Of a stretch of 7,238 nucleotides of DNA, positions 1 through 5,409 are shown piece by piece. This DNA comes from Deltaproteobacteria bacterium (GTDB lineage: Bacteria; Desulfobacterota; Desulfarculia; Adiutricales; Adiutricaceae). Position numbers and translations under genes: made by a program. The stretch lies in the NCBI GenBank assembly GCA_031288745.1, contig JAITQT010000246.1:1-7238 (forward strand), given 5' to 3'. The notes below the pieces were generated by a model. The model saw nothing but the letters and a program-made list of their open reading frames with translations, did not search any database and was not told where the DNA came from. Numbering within the stretch: the first letter of the stretch is position 1; the number at the start of each line of letters is the position of its first letter.

Positions 1-2
1 AG

Positions 3-149
3 GCAACTAGAAGCCCCAATGGTCGTAGCCGTTGTGAAAGGACTTTGATAATCATCAGTTCCTGCGCCCTCCAGGGGAGAAGCGCCTTTAAATTTATCAA
101 AGCCGCTATCATGACCTTAACTGCGGCGAAGGGGAGTATCCCTCTTTGA
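3..149 (+). CDS. Possible 3' end of an unidentified ORF entering from the left edge
   Basis: One plus-strand frame is open from the window edge for 48 codons and stops at TGA 147-149. A strong rho-independent terminator begins 51 bases later, as expected for the end of a transcription unit. The translated tail ends in a mildly hydrophobic, alanine- and lysine-containing segment (AAIMTLTAAKGSIPL). I do not recognise the protein. A loose likeness to the C-terminal part of IS66-type transposases (a CERTL stretch, then an A-x-x-x-T-L run) is too weak to name it. A second frame (positions 1-48) also runs open to a stop, so the choice of frame is unsure. The same DNA can fold into nested stems: 95-101 with 144-150, 102-106 with 123-127, and 132-135 with 139-142. 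A structured RNA ending at the terminator is therefore a real alternative. Confidence 0.22.
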   Translation, partial: ATRSPNGRSRCERTLIIISSCALQGRSAFKFIKAAIMTLTAAKGSIPL

Positions 150-199
150 TTAAAGAAGACAAACACAAATAAGAAACGGAAGGCTAAAACCTCGCTAAG

Positions 200-224
200 C
201 CCTCGAACTATCGAGGGTTTTTTT
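200..224 (+). terminator. Rho-independent terminator
   Basis: A perfect 7-bp stem (CCCTCGA 200-206 with TCGAGGG 211-217) closes a four-base ACTA loop and is followed at once by seven T residues (218-224). It reads as a plus-strand intrinsic terminator for whatever is transcribed from the left. An outer pairing (AAGCCC at 197-202 with GGGCTT at 226-231) would compete with the stem. Confidence 0.85.
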
Positions 225-311
225 GGGGCTTATAAACGGTTAAGCAATCTGGTCCAACCAATTAGAGTTGTCGAAACCCAATGGTTTAGACGACGGGGCC
301 CAAACATATTA

Positions 312-329
312 TAAGCCTTAAAAGGCTTA
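312..329. repeat. Perfect 8-bp inverted repeat
   Basis: TAAGCCTT (312-319) and AAGGCTTA (322-329) are perfect complements separated by two A residues. With so short a spacer it is either a small RNA hairpin with an opened tip or a dyad DNA site. It lies 34 bases before the dispersed repeat arm at 364-433. A different GCCTTT/AAAGGC hairpin (7045-7065) sits beside the other arm, on the same relative side. Confidence 0.5.
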
Positions 330-363
330 ACTCGTCATAGCCAGCCCGAAGGGTAGTAGTGAT

Positions 364-433
364 GGTTAGTTACAGCTCGCCCGTAGAATGTATAGATGCA
401 AATAGGTCTCATGCAGGTTTTGTGAACGGTTAC
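364..433 (+). repeat. Diverged inverted repeat, left arm
   Basis: This 70-base segment matches the reverse complement of 6963-7032 at 58 of 70 positions with no gap. The match includes an 8-base core GTATAGAT near 390 and the runs AAATAGGTCT and AGGTTTTGT. In one frame both copies are largely open and keep a shared pattern (V-x-Y-x-S-x-V-E-x-I-D-x-N-R-S), but the right copy has a stop in it. Mismatches also fall at all three codon positions, so I do not call a protein. It may be a relic of a mobile element or of a repeated structured RNA. Confidence 0.75.
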
Positions 434-1315
434 CTTTGGCTTATATACACTAAAGGAAATTTTTTCAACTTTCAGTCTTTTTCTTTCAATTTGTAGTCCA
501 GTTCGAGGGAAGCTAAAACTGAGTTCCGCTTTCAATTTTACGAGAGTAATGGAAAATCAAAAAACTTCAGAATGAAAAAAGATTCAAACCGGAATGAGCC
601 TTATATCACCACCATGAAGAACAAAGTTTTACAGCGCTTCAGATAAATTATAACCTTAGCAAGGGGCCGCTATATAAGCCTTGAAACGATTAAACCATTG
701 AATTTAAAGCCGATAAGAGATTGAGGTGCATCTGGGCCAAAAGGTCCGCTAAAACAAGTCTTCAAGATCCAAACAATCCGCATTATTATCTAAGTATTTT
801 AATCATTTTAAGAGATTAAATCAATAGTCAATTTCAACTGCTCCTTTAATAGCCAACGCTTACATAACGAACCAGGGTTTTTTACTGCTTCAAGCATAAA
901 GGAAAAAGTCAGGGAAAAATAATTAGTCTGGCTGTCAAAGCTCGAACAAAGGGCTAAATTAGAAGAATTAAGCCACTAAAAATAAAAGAGACAGCTTTAA
1001 GTCCTCCTAAAGGCCAGGAAAAAAATTTATATGATCAAGGCGAGTAAAAGCGAGTACAAATTTTATTGTTTTCTTTTAAATTTAATTTTATCAATAATAT
1101 AGAAACTTATTTTATAAACAAGATGCTCACAAGTAGCCTTTTAGCTCTCTCATAGCCGGAAGGTCTTTATAGGCCGCTTTCGTAGATAGTGATTGTTAAT
1201 TGGCGGCCGTTATGTTAACATTAAGAAAATTTTGACAAAACCAACGGATTAAAACTCGCGTTTTTATTATTTTAATTTGAGCCTTAAGTTGATTTGTTTT
1301 GTCGTTGCCCCTCTT

Positions 1316-1343
1316 AAAAAGCAGGCTAAAGCCTTTTATTTTT
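1316..1343. terminator. Possible bidirectional terminator
   Basis: AGGC (1323-1326) pairs with GCCT (1331-1334) around a TAAA loop. Five A residues lie on the left (1316-1320, before a two-base GC bulge) and the T-rich TTTATTTTT on the right (1335-1343). Read on either strand it gives a short stem followed by U residues. The stem is short and there is no clear gene just upstream on either strand, so the call is tentative. Confidence 0.3.
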
Positions 1344-1395
1344 ATCTAAGGTTTTACTTTTAATGCGTTCCTTTTTAAAAATTAAGGAGTAAATA

Positions 1396-1404
1396 TGGTA
1401 TAAT
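1396..1404 (+). promoter_or_regulatory. Extended -10 promoter, probably for psd
   Basis: The sequence TGGTATAAT is a perfect extended -10 element (TGn then TATAAT, hexamer 1399-1404). No good -35 hexamer sits 16-18 bases upstream, which extended -10 promoters can tolerate. A transcript starting near 1411 would have a leader of about 80 bases, very rich in A and U, before the psd start at 1491. Confidence 0.45.
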
Positions 1405-1490
1405 AATTTTATTCAACCTAATTTATTGTTTATTTTGTACTTATATATTATTTATTTATATTATTATTATTTTAGAGGCAAGTAACTATT

Positions 1491-2174
1491 ATGGTAGAAG
1501 ATTTTTTTAAAAGAAAAATACCTTTTTTTAATATTAACAATTCTTTACCCGTGGCTAGGCCGGGTTTACCTTTTATTATCAGTCTACTCGTTTTGTCCGC
1601 TATTTGCTTTTTGTTTGGCTGGCGCTGTCTGACCACAATTTTTTTTATTCTCTTTCTTTTTAACCTTTGGTTTTTTCGCGACCCCGACCGGCTCCCGCCT
1701 CCAGGCGACTTCGGCCTTTCTCCAGCCGATGGGCGAATAATTCGCATTGATCAAAACTCTATCTGCCCCATTAGCGGTGAAAATGCTATTAAAGTCAGTA
1801 TTTTTTTAAATTTATTTAATGTTCACGTTAACCGTAGCCCCATCGCCGGCTCTATCATAAGTCAAGATTATCGGGCGGGTAAATTTTTTAACGCGAGCTT
1901 TGACAAGGCTAGCGACCAAAACGAGCGCCGGATAATGCTTTTGGAAGACGAAAAAGGCCGCCGAATCGTCTGCTCCCAAATAGCCGGCCTCATCGCTCGC
2001 CGGGTTGTTAGCTGGGTCGAGCCCGGTCAAAGCTTAAAGCGTGGCCAACGCTTTGGCATGATTCTTTTTGGTTCGCGCGTTGATATATATCTCCCCCTTT
2101 CGGTTGAAATCATGGTAGGCCTTGGTCAAAAAGTCTTGGCCGGCTGGTCGCCTATCTGGCGCTACCGAGATTAA
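1491..2174 (+). CDS. psd: Phosphatidylserine decarboxylase proenzyme, short type
   Basis: This enzyme decarboxylates phosphatidylserine to phosphatidylethanolamine at the inner membrane. It is a proenzyme that cuts itself and turns a serine into its pyruvoyl group. The 227-residue product has a hydrophobic anchor at about residues 26-62, then FFRDPDR (61-67), the SPADG motif with the likely catalytic Asp80, and FNVHVNRSP with His112. The processing motif FGSR has the cleavage between Gly194 and Ser195. This GSR form and the length fit the short Psd/archaetidylserine-decarboxylase-like group rather than the longer E. coli type with LGST. All expected active-site residues are present, so it looks functional. 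The ATG is preceded by a weak AGAGG (1474-1478) with a rather long 12-base spacer. The gene stands alone: no phosphatidylserine synthase gene, its common neighbour, is recognisable downstream. Confidence 0.93.
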   Translation: MVEDFFKRKIPFFNINNSLPVARPGLPFIISLLVLSAICFLFGWRCLTTIFFILFLFNLWFFRDPDRLPPPGDFGLSPADGRIIRIDQNSICPISGENAIKVSIFLNLFNVHVNRSPIAGSIISQDYRAGKFFNASFDKASDQNERRIMLLEDEKGRRIVCSQIAGLIARRVVSWVEPGQSLKRGQRFGMILFGSRVDIYLPLSVEIMVGLGQKVLAGWSPIWRYRD

Positions 2175-2247
2175 CCCTTAATAAAGTAACTATATCTCAT
2201 CCTTAAGGTTGATAGGTCGAAAGACCTTCCACATGTTACCAGGAACT

Positions 2248-2270
2248 GCATAAATGCTAATGATTTATGC
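2248..2270. repeat. Perfect 8-bp stem-loop downstream of psd
   Basis: GCATAAAT (2248-2255) and ATTTATGC (2263-2270) pair perfectly around a seven-base loop. A five-bp stem with a GAAA tetraloop lies just before it (2214-2227). Neither is followed by a T run, so they are not classical terminators. They could stabilise or end the psd transcript by another route. Confidence 0.45.
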
Positions 2271-2326
2271 TAAGTTTGTAGATGCTGGTTTCCCTTCAAA
2301 AACGATTCCTGTTCAGCGATAGTGTC

Positions 2327-2344
2327 CGTTCACAAATGTGAACG
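2327..2344. promoter_or_regulatory. Operator-like 18-bp palindrome
   Basis: CGTTCACA (2327-2334) and TGTGAACG (2337-2344) are perfect complements around a central AA. The two-base spacer is too short for a good RNA loop and is typical of a site bound by a dimeric regulator. A second site of the same length at 2355-2372 agrees at 14 of 18 positions, starting 28 bases later. No gene start lies directly downstream, so any target is unknown. Confidence 0.35.
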
Positions 2345-2441
2345 TTTAAGGGCCCGTTTACAAGAGAGAACGCTGCGGTGATAAGCCTATTGAAAGGGAC
2401 GACACATACCGTAGCAATGTAGCCCCCTATAAGGCTTAGTA

Positions 2442-2467
2442 ATTTTAACATTAATCAAAGTTAAAAT
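2442..2467. repeat. Perfect 8-bp stem-loop
   Basis: ATTTTAAC (2442-2449) and GTTAAAAT (2460-2467) pair around a ten-base loop. It is A+T-rich with no adjacent T run, and its function is unknown. Confidence 0.4.
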
Positions 2468-2780
2468 ATATGGTTGGAGTAGAGAGCTAAGTAGAAACGT
2501 TAAAAGAACTAATGTTAAGAACTTAAGGGCATGCTAAAACTTAAATTACAACTCGAAAGTCGCTACCAGCCGCAACGTGGGGAAAAAAGACTTGGTGAAC
2601 GGTTACCAGCGATAAAACTTTCGTCAGGCACTTTACCATAAGAAGTCAGAAGCTTAACCAGTTTCGACCTCTAAGAAGATCCAACAGATTAGATTACGTA
2701 AGTAAGTGTGAAACGAGGTGGCTTTAAACTCCGGCTACAAACATTTACAAAGCAACACTCAACACGATCTGTTAAGATTT

Positions 2781-2824
2781 GTATTGGGCAATAAATCCGC
2801 CGTAAGGCCTTTATAGTCCAATAC
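2781..2824. repeat. Long near-perfect stem-loop with GTAA tetraloop
   Basis: GTATTGG (2781-2787) pairs with CCAATAC (2818-2824). The stem continues inward through a G-T wobble, a C-G pair, one A-A mismatch and ATAAA with TTTAT. An inner GCC (2799-2801) and GGC (2806-2808) close a GTAA tetraloop of the GNRA class. That gives about 17 pairs in 44 bases. The inner part recurs at 1155-1175 (18 of 21 bases identical), again with a GNRA-type loop (GGAA). It could be a structured RNA or the remains of a small hairpin-shaped element. Confidence 0.5.
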
Positions 2825-2994
2825 TCTTCAGTTTTAACGTTTTTATTGGGCTGATAAAAGCCTAAAATAATTTTCTTTTAAGGAGCTAATCTCTATAGTT
2901 TTTACCATGGCTCAAACGGCCAACCCTTAGGGCCTTGTACGGATAAGAGGCCCAATCTTCTTATCTCAAAGGGGCGGTAGTCGTACGATAGGAT

Positions 2995-3225
2995 TTATTC
3001 ACCACTAAGCTCCTCGTTCGGCATGAGGCGATTGCAATTTGAACCTTTGATACTGAAAATTGATTCTGATACCCAAACCACCTCATTCTTATGAGCGTCT
3101 AAGAAAATTCCGACGCATCCGACGGCTCTAGCGATTATGACGGTTCCAACAATTTTAACTGTTTCGACGCTTCCGATAAAAAACTCCTTATAACGGTATT
3201 TCTGAAAAACTTTGAGTTTAAACAC
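2995..3225 (-). CDS. Weak hypothetical ORF, 76 codons
   Basis: I do not recognise this frame. It would start with GTG (3223-3225) and encode 76 residues. The middle part (residues about 18-58) is a run of alternating hydrophobic and charged residues (VKIVGTVIIARAVGCVGIF, then LDAHKNEVVWVSESIF) that looks like beta-structured protein. About half of the codons in that core begin with G, a bias typical of real coding DNA and unlike its surroundings. Against it: no ribosome-binding site is visible upstream of the GTG, the length is short, no family motif is present, and the neighbouring DNA is non-coding. It could be an orphan small gene, a surviving fragment of a decayed gene, or chance. Confidence 0.25.
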   Translation of the reverse strand: MFKLKVFQKYRYKEFFIGSVETVKIVGTVIIARAVGCVGIFLDAHKNEVVWVSESIFSIKGSNCNRLMPNEELSGE

Positions 3226-3496
3226 AAGGCCAAGCAGAATAAAAATAATATAAAGACTTAAAAACTATTTCCTGAAGATGTAGCTTTAAGGTAACGTAGC
3301 CTAGATTTAAAACCGTGCTAGAAAAAAGGGTTGGTTAGCCCCTTCACTTAGGCATTTTCCAGAGAGCATAGAAAACTTTACCAGAATAATTTTGTAGCCT
3401 TATTTGAGTAAAGAACATCGTGGCTTAAAGAGCCTCTATCGAAACCCAAGTTTAATGTTTAGGGCTCTAAGGTGAAAGGAAGGCCACCAGTCTTAC

Positions 3497-3517
3497 AAAA
3501 TATAACTGTTATATTTT
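3497..3517. repeat. 21-bp A+T-rich palindrome
   Basis: AAAATATAAC (3497-3506) and GTTATATTTT (3508-3517) are perfect complements around a single T. As DNA it is an odd-length dyad like a regulator site; as RNA it gives a nine-bp hairpin with a three-base loop. It lies about 330 bases before kdsB. Confidence 0.45.
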
Positions 3518-3588
3518 CGAAGCTGTGGAAAACCCAGGCCAACGACTCCGCCTGCACTGGAAAAATTTGAGCTGTTAAAGGCTACGAA

Positions 3589-3625
3589 TAATTAAGTCGC
3601 TCCCTTACCTAAAAAGACTTAATTA
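3589..3625. repeat. Perfect 10-bp inverted repeat with 17-base spacer
   Basis: TAATTAAGTC (3589-3598) and GACTTAATTA (3616-3625) are perfect complements. No T run follows, so it is not a standard terminator. It is one of several long inverted repeats before kdsB. Confidence 0.45.
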
Positions 3626-3784
3626 CGCCTAAGGCCAGTAGCGCTCCTCTACTAACTAAAAAAATCTCTTAAAAGACGCACTCTTCGCTTTTCTTAAGAT
3701 TTTAATCTGGGCTTCTGAAAGAACTTTTAGTACATTTAATTAGTCTAAAAAATAATGAGTTTAATGTTCGATGCAAATTTTGCT

Positions 3785-3818
3785 CCCCCCCCCAATAATT
3801 ACCTTAAAAAAAAAAAAA
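3785..3818. repeat. Homopolymer tracts: nine C, then thirteen A
   Basis: C residues fill 3785-3793 and A residues fill 3806-3818, only 12 bases apart and 28-61 bases before the kdsB start. Such runs change length easily by polymerase slippage. Their position in the likely promoter or leader of an envelope-gene unit makes length-dependent expression conceivable, but no convincing -35/-10 pair around them can be assigned. Confidence 0.5.
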
Positions 3819-3846
3819 TAGTCAAACCTTAGGATTTTAAACTTTT

Positions 3847-4590
3847 ATGACAAAAACTGTGGCCATAATTCCAGCCCGCTGGGCTTCCTCACGCTTTCCC
3901 GGCAAACCCTTAGCTTTATTGCGTGGTAAGCCAATGATCCAATTAGTCTACCAACGCTGTCAACTAATCGAGGGCTTAGACTCTGTCCACGTGGCCACTG
4001 ATAATGAAGAAATATTAAATGTCGTTGAAGGCTTTGGCGGCTCGGCCTTTTTAACCTCTCCTTACCACCGCTCCGGTACCGATCGCCTAGCTGAGGCTTG
4101 TCTTCTCTTAGGTCTTAACGGCGACGACTTAGTGGTCAACGTTCAAGCCGATCAACCGGCCGTAAACCCCGCTCACCCGGCCCTCCTAGCCCAAGCCCTA
4201 CAAGAAGATCCTTCTTTAGGTATGACCACTTTGGCTGTGCCTTTATTAGATCCTACCGAAATCAAAGACCCCAATCACGTTAAAGTCGTCTTTGACGAAA
4301 ACTATCGGGCCCTCTACTTTTCTAGGGCCCCTATTCCTTGGCCTCGCGACGGCGGGCCAGGGTTATATTACAAACACGTGGGCCTTTACGCTTATACAGT
4401 TAAGCTCTTAAGGTTATTTGTTAGTTGGTCTCCAGGAAGGCTAGAGGAACTAGAAAAGCTTGAGCAACTAAGGGTTTTGGAGCGCGGCCAATCCATTAAA
4501 ATTATCTTGGCGGAAGGTCTATCTCCAGAAGTGGACGTGCCCGAAGATATATCGAAGGCTGAAGCCCTCTTGGCCCAAGACTTAAAATAA
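3847..4590 (+). CDS. kdsB: 3-deoxy-manno-octulosonate cytidylyltransferase (CMP-Kdo synthetase)
   Basis: This cytosolic enzyme joins CTP and Kdo to make CMP-Kdo, the donor used to add Kdo to lipid A, so its presence implies a lipopolysaccharide outer membrane. The 247 residues match the family's usual length. The nucleotide-binding start IPARWASSRFPGKPLA spans 8-23. Further motifs are TDNEE (51-55), FGG and HRSGTDR (63-80), and NVQADQP with the likely metal ligand Asp102 (98-104). FSRAPIPWPRDG (158-169) and YKHVGLYAY (175-183) follow, then LEKLEQLRVLERG (202-214) and VDVPED with the second metal Asp230 (229-234). The usual GDEP or GDQP is ADQP here, a mild change. The start has only a weak AGGA 12 bases upstream. 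It is the first gene of a tight four-gene run, with the next start 25 bases after its stop. Confidence 0.95.
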   Translation: MTKTVAIIPARWASSRFPGKPLALLRGKPMIQLVYQRCQLIEGLDSVHVATDNEEILNVVEGFGGSAFLTSPYHRSGTDRLAEACLLLGLNGDDLVVNVQADQPAVNPAHPALLAQALQEDPSLGMTTLAVPLLDPTEIKDPNHVKVVFDENYRALYFSRAPIPWPRDGGPGLYYKHVGLYAYTVKLLRLFVSWSPGRLEELEKLEQLRVLERGQSIKIILAEGLSPEVDVPEDISKAEALLAQDLK

Positions 4591-4615
4591 ACTCCCCCTT
4601 GGCTTAAAAAAAACT

Positions 4616-5377
4616 ATGCGAGGTTCTCTGGTGCTTAAAATCGTTATCTTTATTTTAATTTCTTTTTTAAGCGAAAACATCCTTTATGCTCAGCCCTCTT
4701 ACGTTAACGGCATCGACCCGGCTTACCCGCCCTTTACTCAGGTCGACGTCGATGGGCAAATTAAGGGTTTCGACATTGATATGATCAATTGGATCGCAAA
4801 TAATAAAGGCTTTAAGGTCTCCCATCAACCAGTGATTTGGGAAACACTCATATCCGATCTCCAAAACGATAAGATCCAGCTAGTAGCCTCGGCCCTGTCA
4901 ATTACGGAAGAAAGATCTAAAGAAATAGCCTTTAGTAATCCTTATTGGCTAATTAAGCAAGTTATTTTAGTTAGATCAGACTCAAATCTTTCCCTCGAGG
5001 ACGTCTTAAAAACAGGCAAAAAAATCGGGGTTCAGTCCGACACCAGTGATATTAAGAACATGGAAGCCTTTAATGGCCAAGAAGGCCGCCATTACGTTTT
5101 AGTTGCTTACGAATCGGCTGATATAGCAGCCCTTGAAGTAATTGCCGGAAGCGTCGACGCGGTGCTAATAAACGATAGAAGAGGGGTTGAAATCGCTAAA
5201 GAGCTAAATCTTAAGTATCTTGGCCAGGCTGGCATTCCCGACGAGCAATACGCCGTGGGCGTAAACCCAAAAAACGGAAAGCTGCTAACCTATATTAACG
5301 ATGGTCTTGATTTAATCATGAAAGACCCTATTTGGGACGAATTAATAAAAAAACACGGTTTAGATTACAAATTCTAA
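4616..5377 (+). CDS. Periplasmic family-3 solute-binding protein, amino-acid ABC importer type
   Basis: The product is a bacterial extracellular solute-binding protein of family 3, the class that captures amino acids or similar small acids for an ABC importer. It has a Sec signal peptide with a hydrophobic core at about 8-18 and likely cleavage after LYA (residue 25). There is no lipobox cysteine, so it should be soluble. Family marks are GIDPAYPPF (32-40), GFDIDM (51-56) and W75. The ligand-gripping stretch ASALSITEERSKEIAFSNPYW (91-111) includes Arg100, the expected carboxylate ligand, and DAVLIND is at 181-187. The usual acidic residue in KxD(L/V) is Gln88 here. All key ligand residues seem present. 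The ATG has no good ribosome-binding site; GTG 4631 is a strong alternative start. No importer permease or ATPase is nearby, so its partners must be elsewhere. Confidence 0.88.
   Translation: MRGSLVLKIVIFILISFLSENILYAQPSYVNGIDPAYPPFTQVDVDGQIKGFDIDMINWIANNKGFKVSHQPVIWETLISDLQNDKIQLVASALSITEERSKEIAFSNPYWLIKQVILVRSDSNLSLEDVLKTGKKIGVQSDTSDIKNMEAFNGQEGRHYVLVAYESADIAALEVIAGSVDAVLINDRRGVEIAKELNLKYLGQAGIPDEQYAVGVNPKNGKLLTYINDGLDLIMKDPIWDELIKKHGLDYKF
4620..4623 (+). promoter_or_regulatory. Ribosome-binding site favouring a GTG start at 4631
   Basis: GAGG lies seven bases before an in-frame GTG (4631-4633), an ideal spacing, while the ATG at 4616 has nothing comparable upstream. Starting at the GTG gives a 248-residue protein whose signal peptide begins MLKIVIF, a conventional short charged end followed by the hydrophobic core. 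Confidence 0.5.
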
Positions 5378-5409
5378 TTTTTAGCCCACTTTAGAAGAAA
5401 AGATAGATC

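Larger units (their letters stand above)
225..1490. other. Gene-free stretch (about 1.27 kb) with hairpins and repeats
   Basis: No frame on either strand gives a recognisable protein, and stops are frequent in all six. The one listed-length minus-strand frame here (335-535) has no ribosome-binding site or family likeness. The stretch is A+T-rich compared with the genes. It holds hairpins at 270-294 (GTCG/CGAC enclosing AAACC/GGTTT), 312-329 and 798-820. It also holds a repeat arm at 364-433, a GGCCGC/GCGGCC inverted repeat (1172-1177 and 1203-1208), a twice-repeated GCGAGTA (1040-1046 and 1050-1056), a terminator-like hairpin near 1316-1343 and a probable promoter at 1396-1404. The simplest reading is decayed former coding DNA plus the leader of psd. 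Confidence 0.6.
2175..3846. other. Gene-poor stretch (1.67 kb) rich in inverted repeats
   Basis: Apart from one weak minus-strand ORF (2995-3225), no frame here looks like a gene. The stretch is crowded with inverted repeats: 2214-2227 (AGGTC, GAAA loop, GACCT), 2248-2270, 2327-2344, 2442-2467, 2781-2824, 2849-2862, 2942-2965, 3497-3517, 3589-3625 and 3661-3703. It ends in a run of nine C and a run of thirteen A just before kdsB. The context suggests one or more genes worn down beyond recognition, with the leader of the kdsB unit at the right end. Confidence 0.6.

Noticed and set aside
335..535. 66-codon minus-strand frame over the left repeat arm
   Set aside because: No ribosome site, no coding-like codon pattern, and the other repeat copy does not keep the frame.
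1812..2030. 72-codon minus-strand frame, and another at 1472-1747
   Set aside because: Both are shadows of psd, which carries its complete set of active-site motifs on the plus strand.
2201..2240. Group II intron domain V near the GAAA-capped hairpin after psd
   Set aside because: The lower stem needed for domain V does not pair and no AGC-type catalytic triad is placed correctly.
2594..2606. GGTGAACGGTTACC-like string as another copy of the dispersed repeat
   Set aside because: About 13 bases match the end of the left arm (422-434), but likeness stops at once on both sides, so chance cannot be excluded.
3755..3790. tRNA-like T-arm (GTTCGATGC)
   Set aside because: Flanking bases do not form the five-bp T stem and no acceptor or anticodon arm can be built.
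4667..4864. 65-codon minus-strand frame
   Set aside because: Shadow of the binding-protein gene.
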